Source: JBLHKE01 sp047619485 (GTDB lineage Bacteria > Verrucomicrobiota > Verrucomicrobiia > Verrucomicrobiales > DEV007). Taken from it: a stretch of DNA of 12,012 bases. The first letter of the stretch is position 1. Each line of letters starts with the position of its first letter. The notes under the pieces were generated by a model, which ran no database searches, was not told where the DNA came from, and saw nothing but the letters and a program-made list of their open reading frames with translations. Both the position numbers and the translations under genes were made by a program. The stretch is taken from assembly GCA_047619485.1 (NCBI GenBank), contig JBLHKE010000167.1, positions 1 through 12,012 of the forward strand, written 5' to 3'. Positions 1 to 6,886 of this stretch are shown here, one piece after another.

Positions 1-497
1 GCAGTAAGACGATCGGCCGAGCCGTAGTCAACTTCTCCAAGGGCTTTATTTAGGCTGAACTCCCTGATTCCGTTCGATGCATGCATGATGACGAAACGCT
101 TCTCGTCGCTATTCCAAACTGCGCGCTTGCGGAACTCACCGTTGCTCTCGCTAAGCGCTTCGAGTCGAAGATCGATCATGCTACCACGTTGCCCGACGAC
201 AGTTTTCTCCAGCTCACTGCTGACTTCCTTTTTAAGCTCGGTTAGAACATCTTGAGCCACCGTAATCCCTTCGAGGCTACCTCCACTACTTACATACACA
301 TCCACAGCGCGGTTAATACGTGAAACGTCCAGCTCCAGCTTAGACTTGTCTAGATTCTTATTCGCATTGGCTAGCCCGAGCATTGCAATGCTAGACAGAA
401 CACCAACGACACTCAAGGTGATCAGTAATTCGACCAGCGAGAACGCTAGACGGCTACAAGGGTTTTTCTCTTTTACCATAATTTTCATAATTGCCAT
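1..497 (-). CDS. Type IV prepilin-like protein (pseudopilin), 5' part, runs off left edge
   Basis: Reading the minus strand from an ATG at 497 gives an open frame of 165 codons with no stop before the window edge, so the C-terminus is missing. The start carries a class III prepilin leader: a short basic segment ending in SRLA, then FSLVELLITLSVVGVLSSIAML, which matches the prepilin peptidase site (cleavage before Phe19, Glu at mature position 5) followed by the hydrophobic assembly helix. Position -1 is Ala instead of the usual Gly. The rest is polar and includes VYVSSGGSLEGIT and RGSMIDLRLEAL, a style I associate with verrucomicrobial pseudopilins (recalled, not searched). It would be an inner-membrane or pilus/type II secretion-like subunit. 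In-frame ATGs also occur at 488 and 479; none has a clear Shine-Dalgarno, and an in-frame stop lies just upstream (507-509). It is divergent from the beta-helix gene and visibly poorer in G+C than the genes to the right. Confidence 0.85.
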   Translation of the reverse strand, partial: MAIMKIMVKEKNPCSRLAFSLVELLITLSVVGVLSSIAMLGLANANKNLDKSKLELDVSRINRAVDVYVSSGGSLEGITVAQDVLTELKKEVSSELEKTVVGQRGSMIDLRLEALSESNGEFRKRAVWNSDEKRFVIMHASNGIREFSLNKALGEVDYGSADRLT

Positions 498-861
498 AAT
501 CGCTAATTATTCGATTAAGTGCAATCTTAAAATGTTGCTTGTGATCACTAATGTCCAGGTATGGGGGATACCATTCATTGCTTTTACCTCAAGACCAGAT
601 AGTTACGCTGAAATTGGAATGTAATGCATTTGATCTGAAATTTTCACACGACCCGGTCTTATTGAAACTGGCGGCATGAATGAAGGCCACCTGCGTAACA
701 GCCGTGACCTCTACGCGATGGGTAACTGGGGGAACATCACTAGAACCAACCTTGCCTGCGCAAACAGACCCCATGGCCGAAATTCAGAACCACGACGGCT
801 GCAATCAAGTTTCACACGATCTAAGTGTCAGCGTTTTTTAATAAGCACCTCTGAATGAACT

Positions 862-908
862 ACTTCCGATGAACGTCTCCGTATTCATATTTCCGCTGAA
901 CATTTCGG
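862..908. repeat. Two imperfect 20-bp direct repeats, 27-bp period
   Basis: ACTTCCGATGAACGTCTCCG (862-881) and ATTTCCGCTGAACATTTCGG (889-908) agree at 15 of 20 positions and share the core TTCCG-n-TGAAC. They sit in the divergent intergenic region. They could be paired protein-binding sites or decayed repeat copies; two copies alone are weak evidence. Confidence 0.3.
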
Positions 909-965
909 GAAAATCAGAACACACTGATCCTAATCAGTTGATATTCAATGGGTTTAAACTGAACC

Positions 966-984
966 AAGTGAATATTCATCACTT
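966..984. repeat. Inverted repeat AAGTGA-N7-TCACTT
   Basis: Six-base perfect arms (966-971 and 979-984) flank ATATTCA. It is A+T-rich and has no following T-run, so it is not an intrinsic terminator. A dimeric regulator site is possible, but so is chance in A+T-rich DNA. Confidence 0.3.
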
Positions 985-1144
985 AAGAGCCTGTCGGAAT
1001 TACCCTATCCAGGAAGAATCAGTTTAGAATTCGCCCAGATCCGCCCGCTGGATCGTCATTGAAGCCATTCAAATCCTCCCCAGCAAGCGGATCGGATCGG
1101 AATTTCTAGCAAGCAGCAACGATCGTGTGCATGGAAAGGCAGTT

Positions 1145-1159
1145 GTGCCGCCGCGGCAC
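1145..1159. promoter_or_regulatory. 15-bp dyad GTGCCGC-C-GCGGCAC
   Basis: The arms GTGCCGC (1145-1151) and GCGGCAC (1153-1159) are perfectly complementary around one central base, about 140 bp upstream of the beta-helix gene. As RNA it would fold as a five-pair stem with a five-base loop. No T-run follows. A nearby smaller pairing, GAGTA (1168-1172) with TACTC (1186-1190), could extend the structured block. It may be an operator, a leader hairpin or part of a dispersed repeat; the sequence alone does not decide. Confidence 0.35.
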
Positions 1160-1234
1160 CAAGTGTCGAGTAGGGACTCCAAGAATACTCTGTGGTTGCA
1201 CAGCTGTTCCCTAAACTGATTCGTTTCCGCAGAA

Positions 1235-1250
1235 CAGGTCATCCGACCTG
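1235..1250. promoter_or_regulatory. Hairpin/dyad CAGGTC-ATCC-GACCTG upstream of the beta-helix gene
   Basis: Six-base perfect arms around a four-base loop end 50 bp before the ATG at 1301. Two more pairs form outside a single mismatch (GA at 1232-1233 with TC at 1252-1253). If transcription starts upstream, it would be a 5' leader hairpin; otherwise it could bind a regulator near the promoter. Confidence 0.3.
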
Positions 1251-1300
1251 CTCAATAACGAACCGTCGCAGAATCGCTCAAAACTACCAGCCCCCGAAGA

Positions 1301-4099
1301 ATGTCCCATCCGCTTTTACCGACTTTTTATTTATTTGCCCTAACCTGCATCTGTTCACCTGCAGCCATTTCGGTTCGCGGCGTCGTGCACCAGTCGAATT
1401 ACACCGGCGCCCGCTCGTTCACGGTTGAGGAACCGGCTGGCTTTGTCACGAAGGCAACCCTCAACGGCGCCCCGATTGCCGTGGGCAATGCAGTCGAAGC
1501 CACCGCTTCTGGCCACTACCAGCTCGTTGTCACCGAAACCCCAGACGGCGGTGGAGCTCCCGACAGCGAAACGCTCCTCTTCAACATCCGCGAACCAGGA
1601 CGCGGCAGCACTGAGACCGGACTCCCGACTTTCACCGCCGTCCAGCTAATCAACGACGCGCCTTCCGCAATCAACACCGGACAACTCGTCGCGATCACGC
1701 CGAACGCCTACCCGGACGATCTTCCAATCCCGGTCGTCAGCCTACTGCAGAAGACCAACGGAGATCCCTTATGGCTCAATGCACCGATGCGCATCGCGGC
1801 CCAGCCCGAGAGCACCATCCAGATCCGCCGGGGATTTGGCTATGGTTTCGTCCCCGCCAACACCAGCATCATCGAGGCTGAATCGGCCAACCTCGTCGCC
1901 ACCAAATTCATTAGCATTGAAGACAGCACCACCATTTACAATCCCGTTGCCGGAGCGATCGACAGCGACATCGACTTTGGAGACAACGCCCGACTCGTGA
2001 TCACCGCCGATGTGACCATCGGAGCTGGCGCGACATTGACCATCGGCGCCGGCAGCATCATCCGCTTGGCTGCGGGCGCCGACATCCACGTCGATGGAAA
2101 CTTTGTCGTCAGTGCCACCACTGCCAACCCGGCGATTTTCGCACCAACATCACCAGGCAGCGCGTGGGGTGGGTTTTTTCTCCAGGAGACCACGTCCGAC
2201 GTCGACATCACTGGCGCGATCATCCACGGCAGCGGCGCAGACCAGACCTGGTTCGACACCAACTCCGGATTCGCCTCTCACCGCGACGAGCAAGCGACAT
2301 TCCTAGTCGGCCCAGCCGGGGCACAACTCGATCTGACCGATTGCTACCTCATCGAAAACACCGGCCAGCTCCTCCACAACGACGAGGGCGGCGACATCAC
2401 CCTCACGCGCTGCCTGCTCCAGGGAGCGACCACCTGCGGTGAACTCACCGGTGGTACACTGACGGTCGATCGTTCCGCCCTGCTGCTGTTCCCCGACGAG
2501 AATCCGAATTTTGCCGACGCGGACAACGACGCCATCTACCTGACCTCTGGCCAACACCTATTCACCAATACGGTGATCGGCTACACCCGAGACGACGGCA
2601 TCGACACCGGCGGCTCGCCCGCCGGCTACACGGCGAACACCACCGCCCAATCGTGTTGGTTCGAGTCCATCCTGCACGAGGGAATGGCAAGCTCCGGAGA
2701 AAAGCATGTCGCCGCGATCGATAGCATTTTCTTCAACTGCGGCCAGGCGCTCGAGTGTGGTTACGACGGCCCACAATCGACCATGTTGCGCTGCCTTTCG
2801 GTCGCCAACATGGTCGGCGCACGCTTCGGTGATAACTATGACTGGGACTACGCCAACAGCCAGCTCACTGTCACCGATAGCCTGCTGCTAAACAATCTGT
2901 CCCACGATATCTGGGGCTACGACTGGGCATCCTGGACCTACAACGATGCCAAGATGGAAGTCAGCGGCACCAAGATATCGAAGGCTGGAGACCTCGCGCA
3001 ACACCCGCAAGGAAACAGCGCCTTCGACCCGATCGCAGATGCGGCACTCATCGCCCGCTACATGCCGGTGCCAGCTTCTGCAGTCGGGATCGCCATTACG
3101 AAAACTCCCACGCAGGCGGCCGTTGCCGACTACCCGCAACAGTTCACCGTGCAGCTGTCGACCTTCAGTTCCAAGGTGGTCACCGCCGAATACACGCTAA
3201 CCGCAATGCCCACGCTAGATGCTCAAGAGACCACCTTGCATACGGGGACACTAACCTTCAGCCCAAGTGAGACGAGGAAGACCCTCGACCTCCCACTTCC
3301 CGCCGGCGACTACGCGCTGGTGCGCCTCGCGCTAGGGGCGGCGACCAACGCGGCCAACACTGGAGGCGAAGCCTGGTTTCTCGATTCCACCGCCGCACCT
3401 AACCCGCCCCTGATCGCCCGTGGTTCGGATTGGAAATACAGCGCCGACCGCGCTGAGCCAACAGCAGGATGGAAGGGCGACCCCTTCGACGACGACGGAT
3501 GGGAATCTGGACCGACCCCCATCGGCTACGGAGACGGGGATGAAGAGACCGTTCTAAGCGCGGAGGAGCGCGGACCGGGCGACGATCGCACCACTGCTGT
3601 CTATTTCCGCAAGGAGTTCCAAGTCGCGAATGCTGACGCGATCTCGGCGCTCACCCTCAATCTCCAACGCGATGACGGCGCGGTCGTCTACCTCAACGGC
3701 AACGAAGTCGCGCGCAGCAACATGGACCCTGGCACGGTCGAATACTCGACTCGCGCGGGCGGTTCAGCCGGCAATTTTACTGAAGAGAATACCTACTACG
3801 AATTGGAACTGTCCACGTCCGCGCTGCTGACGGGCACCAATGTGCTCTCTGTCGAGATCCACCAATCCAGTCTAAGCTCGAGCGACCTCAGTTTCGACCT
3901 CGACCTGATCGCGACCAGCTCGACGAAGTTCGTCAACCTCCTGCACCTCGGCTCAGCTGCCTACATCTACTGGATCGATGACGGCGCCGTCCTGCACGAA
4001 TCCGACGACCTTCTGGAATGGAGTGCGACCGACGCGTCCAGCCCGTTCCAAATCCTCACCGACGAGGCGCGCAAATTCTACCGCCTACACCTCCAATGA
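1301..4099 (+). CDS. Large exported protein: right-handed beta-helix plus galactose-binding-like domain
   Basis: A 932-residue protein with an N-terminal hydrophobic segment (residues 4-24) suggesting Sec export, although its n-region lacks Lys/Arg. Only this ATG fits: an in-frame stop lies 43 bp upstream and no other Met start precedes it. Residues about 28-205 are beta-rich and unassigned. Residues about 206-560 show the short, regular strand pattern of a parallel beta-helix, with ITADVTIGAGATLTIGAGS at its start and aligned DSLLL/DCYLI-type rungs. Residues about 592-690 look like a beta-sandwich of Calx-beta/Ig type. Residues about 705-871 resemble the galactose-binding-like module of many PVC proteins (DWKY, YFRKEF, LNLQRDDGAVVYLNGNEV, NVLSVEIHQ). 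The last 50 residues form a short terminal module ending SPFQ...RKFYRLHLQ. It probably acts outside the cell on, or bound to, polysaccharide, but I see no catalytic signature. In the PVC proteins I recall, similar modules often accompany a CotH kinase domain, which is absent here. Confidence 0.85.
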   Translation: MSHPLLPTFYLFALTCICSPAAISVRGVVHQSNYTGARSFTVEEPAGFVTKATLNGAPIAVGNAVEATASGHYQLVVTETPDGGGAPDSETLLFNIREPGRGSTETGLPTFTAVQLINDAPSAINTGQLVAITPNAYPDDLPIPVVSLLQKTNGDPLWLNAPMRIAAQPESTIQIRRGFGYGFVPANTSIIEAESANLVATKFISIEDSTTIYNPVAGAIDSDIDFGDNARLVITADVTIGAGATLTIGAGSIIRLAAGADIHVDGNFVVSATTANPAIFAPTSPGSAWGGFFLQETTSDVDITGAIIHGSGADQTWFDTNSGFASHRDEQATFLVGPAGAQLDLTDCYLIENTGQLLHNDEGGDITLTRCLLQGATTCGELTGGTLTVDRSALLLFPDENPNFADADNDAIYLTSGQHLFTNTVIGYTRDDGIDTGGSPAGYTANTTAQSCWFESILHEGMASSGEKHVAAIDSIFFNCGQALECGYDGPQSTMLRCLSVANMVGARFGDNYDWDYANSQLTVTDSLLLNNLSHDIWGYDWASWTYNDAKMEVSGTKISKAGDLAQHPQGNSAFDPIADAALIARYMPVPASAVGIAITKTPTQAAVADYPQQFTVQLSTFSSKVVTAEYTLTAMPTLDAQETTLHTGTLTFSPSETRKTLDLPLPAGDYALVRLALGAATNAANTGGEAWFLDSTAAPNPPLIARGSDWKYSADRAEPTAGWKGDPFDDDGWESGPTPIGYGDGDEETVLSAEERGPGDDRTTAVYFRKEFQVANADAISALTLNLQRDDGAVVYLNGNEVARSNMDPGTVEYSTRAGGSAGNFTEENTYYELELSTSALLTGTNVLSVEIHQSSLSSSDLSFDLDLIATSSTKFVNLLHLGSAAYIYWIDDGAVLHESDDLLEWSATDASSPFQILTDEARKFYRLHLQ

Positions 4100-4470
4100 T
4101 CGGCCGTCTCCTCATCGTGTGCGCCGTCCTCAGCAGCTGCTGCCCGGCGCCACAACCAACTGCGGAGCCGAAGGCTCCAACGATTGCGGCGAACTACGTC
4201 TACCTATACGCGCGCCTCCACGAAACCCAGGAAAAGGCGACCGCCGAAGACCAATATCTGCCAAACATCCGCGAAGCTTTCGCAAACTTCGACGCAGACT
4301 TCGAGATCGAGGAGATCCGCGGTGCAGAAAAGACGGTCGAGTTCATCGGCATCGACGCCAAGATCGCCGCACAAGAATCTGAAACAGATTTCCTCGAGAC
4401 CCTTTTCCTCGACACCCTCCGCCTGAGTGGAGCCCCCTACGCCACCCAGATTTTCATCGTCGTCCCCTAA
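4096..4470 (+). CDS. Small putative lipoprotein of unknown function
   Basis: I do not recognise the family. The 124-residue frame starts at an ATG that overlaps the stop of the beta-helix gene in the motif ATGA, the usual sign of translational coupling. An upstream in-frame ATG at 4018 would bury 26 codons in the preceding gene and lose the signal, so 4096 is preferred. The N-terminus MIGRLLIVCAVLSSCC has one Arg, a hydrophobic stretch and a lipobox (L12-S13-S14-C15), which predicts a lipid-anchored envelope protein. After a Pro/Ala-rich linker, residues about 32-124 are acidic and mixed alpha/beta in appearance (NYVYLYARLHETQEKA, then DTLRLSGAPYATQIFIVVP at the end). The short hydrophobic C-terminus may be a final strand. 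The tight coupling suggests a partner of the beta-helix protein; that is inference. Confidence 0.65.
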   Translation: MIGRLLIVCAVLSSCCPAPQPTAEPKAPTIAANYVYLYARLHETQEKATAEDQYLPNIREAFANFDADFEIEEIRGAEKTVEFIGIDAKIAAQESETDFLETLFLDTLRLSGAPYATQIFIVVP

Positions 4471-4482
4471 ACCAAAAAAAAC

Positions 4483-4509
4483 CTGCGTAATCTGCGCAAT
4501 CTGCGGTAA
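4483..4509 (+). repeat. Three tandem 9-bp units (CTGCGYAAT) before the sulfatase gene
   Basis: The units are CTGCGTAAT (4483-4491), CTGCGCAAT (4492-4500) and a degenerate CTGCGGTAA (4501-4509). They fill the centre of the 56-bp gap between the lipoprotein stop and the sulfatase start, flanked by A-runs on both sides. The sulfatase ATG has no Shine-Dalgarno; the A-rich stretch after the repeat may serve as its leader. Similar 'ATCTGCG' tandem motifs recur between genes in other bacterial genomes as I remember them, so this may be a dispersed repeat rather than a local regulator. Confidence 0.6.
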
Positions 4510-4526
4510 AAAATTCAAAGCCAAAA

Positions 4527-6731
4527 ATGAAAACACTCATCGCCCTAACACTCCTGCTGAGCACCACCCTCACCGGCGCCGCCGACAAGCCCAATATCGT
4601 GTTCATCTTCTCGGATGACCACGCCACAGCGGCGATCTCCGCCTACAACAGCCATCTCAAGGACGCGGCCCCAACTCCGAACATCGACCGACTGGCCAAG
4701 GAGGGCGTCATCTTCGAGAACAGCTTCTGCGCCAACTCGATCTGTGGGCCATCGCGCGCCAACATCCTCACCGGCAAGCACTCGCACATCAACGGCTTCC
4801 TCGACAACAACAACTCCCGCTTCGACGGGACACAGACCACGTTTCCCAAGCTACTACAAGAAGTCGGTTACCAGACCGCACTCGTCGGCAAGTGGCACCT
4901 CTCGAGCGACCCGACCGGTTTCGATTATTGGGAAATTCTTCCCGGCCAAGGTAGCTACAACAACCCGGATCTCATCCAGCAGGATGGTGGGCGGAAGCGC
5001 TACAAAGGGTACGTCACCGACATCGTCACTGACCGTTCGATCGACTGGCTCGAGACCCGCCGCGACAAGTCCAAGCCATTCGTCCTGATGTGCCAGCACA
5101 AGGCACCGCACCGCAACTGGTCTCCCGCCCCGCGTCACTACAATCTATTCGATGACGTCACCATGCCCGAGCCGGAGACCCTGTTCGACGACTACGGCGG
5201 TGATCGCTCGAAGACGCTCAAGCAACACGAAATGGGGATCGAAAAACATTTCTTCTGGGGTTGGGACATGAAATTCCACGGCGAATCCCAGTTCCCGAAG
5301 CACTTCATGAAAGGCCTCGCCAACTTGGAATATAAGCGCTTTGACGAGGATCAGAAAAAGGTCTGGGACGCAGCCTACCAGCCGAAGAACGACCAGCTCA
5401 TCGCCGACATCAAATCGGGCAAGCTCAAGGACGATGAGATTACCCGCTGGAAATACCAGCGCTACATCAAGGACTACCTGCGCTGCATCCGTGCGGTCGA
5501 TGAGAACGTCGGGCGAGTGCTCGACTACCTCGACAAAAATGGGCTCGCTGAAAACACCCTAGTCATCTACAGCTCGGATCAGGGATTCTACCTCGGCGAG
5601 CACGGCTGGTACGACAAACGCTGGATGTTCGAGGAATCGCTTGAGATGCCCTTCCTTGCCCGCTGGCCTGCGAAGATCCCTGCCGGCAAGCGGTCGAAGA
5701 CCCTGATTCAGAACATCGACTACGCCCCGACCTTCCTTGAGATCGCTGGGGCAGACATCCCAGACTCGATCCAGGGCAAAAGCTTGCTGCCTGCGCTAAC
5801 CAACCCTGAAAAATCACCCGAGAGCTGGCGTGATGCAATCTACTACACCTACTACGGCGAGAGAACTCACGGTGTCGCCCGCCATGACGGGGTGCGCACT
5901 CAAACCCACAAGCTCATCCGCTTTCCAGATACCGATGAGTGGAACCTCTTCGATCTCGTCGAAGATCCGAATGAGATGCAGTCCTTCCACGCGGATCCGG
6001 CCTATTCCCAAATCCTCTCCGAGCTGAAAAAAATCTACACTGAGAAGCGGGATAAATACAAGGTCAGCGATGCCACGATCCCCCGCCCGCGGCTCGACCA
6101 GGCTTGGTGGAAAAAACGTCACCAGGAGAAAATCAAAGAGGCGCGTAACGCCAAGCAGGTCGACCTCCTGTTTCTCGGCGATTCGATTACCCACGGATGG
6201 GAAGGCCAGGGCAAGCAGACTTGGGAGAAATACTACGCAGGTCGCAACGCCCTCAACCTCGGCTACGGTGGCGACCGTACCCAGCACCTCAACTGGCGAC
6301 TACTCAACAGCGAGCTCCCAGAAAACGTGAACCCGAAGGTCGCCGTCGTCATGATCGGCACCAACAACACCGGCCACGTCATGCAGGCCGCCGACGAGAC
6401 CGCCGCAGGCATCGGCCGCGTGATCGAAATTCTTCGCGACCGTCGCCCCGACACCAAGATCCTAGTCCTCGGCATCTTCCCTCGCGACGCAAAACCAGAC
6501 GGTGAAATGCGTATTAGAAACGACGAGGTCAACGCCCTCGTCAGAGAACTTGCCGATGGTGACCACGTCCACTTCATGGACATCGCCAGCACCTTCCTCA
6601 ACGGAGACGGAACCCTCCCCAAAGAGATGATGCCTGATTTCCTCCATCCGAACGCGAAAGGCTACGATCTCTGGGCCGGGGCGATCGAGGATAAACTCTG
6701 CGAGCTCGGTGGCTGGGAGAAAGTTGAATAG
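4527..6731 (+). CDS. Secreted Cys-type sulfatase fused to an SGNH/GDSL esterase
   Basis: A 734-residue protein with a Sec signal peptide (cleavage likely after GAA, residues 17-19). Residues about 21-505 are an arylsulfatase-type (SulfAtlas S1) domain: metal-binding SDD (29-31), the CGPSR motif with Cys73 as the formylglycine precursor, GKWH (Lys122, His124), QHKAPH (His195), SDQG (Asp351) and GEHGWYDK (His359, Lys364). Overall wording recalls N-acetylglucosamine-6-sulfatase-like S1_11 enzymes, but the subfamily is not proven. A basic linker (about 510-545) leads to a second hydrolase, residues 546-734, resembling the PAF-acetylhydrolase IB catalytic subunit: GDSI (nucleophile Ser553), GYGGDR (579-584), GTNN (611-614) and D704-x-x-H707. 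All residues needed by both active sites are visible. The enzyme should remove sulfate and an acyl ester from a glycan outside the cytoplasm, and needs a formylglycine-generating enzyme encoded elsewhere. Start chosen for its signal peptide; no Shine-Dalgarno is evident. Confidence 0.92.
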   Translation: MKTLIALTLLLSTTLTGAADKPNIVFIFSDDHATAAISAYNSHLKDAAPTPNIDRLAKEGVIFENSFCANSICGPSRANILTGKHSHINGFLDNNNSRFDGTQTTFPKLLQEVGYQTALVGKWHLSSDPTGFDYWEILPGQGSYNNPDLIQQDGGRKRYKGYVTDIVTDRSIDWLETRRDKSKPFVLMCQHKAPHRNWSPAPRHYNLFDDVTMPEPETLFDDYGGDRSKTLKQHEMGIEKHFFWGWDMKFHGESQFPKHFMKGLANLEYKRFDEDQKKVWDAAYQPKNDQLIADIKSGKLKDDEITRWKYQRYIKDYLRCIRAVDENVGRVLDYLDKNGLAENTLVIYSSDQGFYLGEHGWYDKRWMFEESLEMPFLARWPAKIPAGKRSKTLIQNIDYAPTFLEIAGADIPDSIQGKSLLPALTNPEKSPESWRDAIYYTYYGERTHGVARHDGVRTQTHKLIRFPDTDEWNLFDLVEDPNEMQSFHADPAYSQILSELKKIYTEKRDKYKVSDATIPRPRLDQAWWKKRHQEKIKEARNAKQVDLLFLGDSITHGWEGQGKQTWEKYYAGRNALNLGYGGDRTQHLNWRLLNSELPENVNPKVAVVMIGTNNTGHVMQAADETAAGIGRVIEILRDRRPDTKILVLGIFPRDAKPDGEMRIRNDEVNALVRELADGDHVHFMDIASTFLNGDGTLPKEMMPDFLHPNAKGYDLWAGAIEDKLCELGGWEKVE

Positions 6732-6886
6732 CCCACTGGCCGTCGGCCGCTAGGTTCAAGAGTGGCACCAAAATTGCTCGTGCGATCAGTGGGTCCGACC
6801 GATGACCTCGATCAATAGGTTCATTCCGCCCCACGCGCAGCAAAATACATGGCATTCCCCACCAACTGAAACTAAGGGAGAGGAAC
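6732..6886. other. Intergenic gap between the sulfatase-esterase gene and glgP
   Basis: The 155 bp hold two small odd-length dyads, GGCCG-T-CGGCC (6739-6749) and GGTC-C-GACC (6792-6800). Neither is followed by a T-run, so no intrinsic terminator is supported. The gap is long enough for a separate glgP promoter, but I cannot identify one. Confidence 0.45.
6875..6883 (+). promoter_or_regulatory. Strong ribosome binding site of glgP
   Basis: AGGGAGAGG ends three bases before the ATG at 6887, with GGAG at 6877-6880 spaced six bases. It fixes the glgP start and contrasts with the upstream plus-strand genes, which lack a clear site. Confidence 0.75.

Larger units (their letters stand above)
498..1300. 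other. Divergent intergenic region without a credible gene
   Basis: About 800 bp lie between the prepilin start and the beta-helix gene start. It is visibly A+T-rich up to about 1000 and more G+C-rich after that. Small open frames (676-858 plus, 589-774 minus, 60 residues each) show no recognisable domain, signal or ribosome binding site. I see several short dyads (listed separately where worth it), a perfect 8-bp palindrome GTGATCAC at 541-548, the hairpin GGTAT-GGGGG-ATACC at 558-572, and TTTCACACGA occurring twice (642-651 and 810-819). Promoters of both flanking genes should lie here, but no -35/-10 pair is convincing. Confidence 0.6.

Noticed and set aside
541..548. GTGATCAC palindrome as a CRP-like site
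   Set aside because: The half-sites lack the spacer expected of a TGTGA-N6-TCACA operator; an 8-bp palindrome is easily chance.
938..966. TTGATA as a -35 promoter element for the beta-helix gene
   Set aside because: No acceptable -10 hexamer occurs 16-18 bases downstream and the site is over 300 bp from the start codon.
1192..1428. 78-residue plus-strand frame overlapping the beta-helix start
   Set aside because: Its second half is an out-of-frame reading of the signal peptide region, it is basic and low in structure, and no ribosome binding site precedes it.
4018..4095. Upstream start for the lipoprotein gene
   Set aside because: The extra 26 residues are Arg/Pro-rich, overlap the beta-helix coding sequence and would place the lipoprotein signal internally. 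The ATGA start at 4096 explains both the signal and the coupling.
6739..6749. GGCCG-T-CGGCC as the terminator of the sulfatase-esterase gene
   Set aside because: The dyad has a one-base centre and is not followed by a T-run, so it does not fit an intrinsic terminator.
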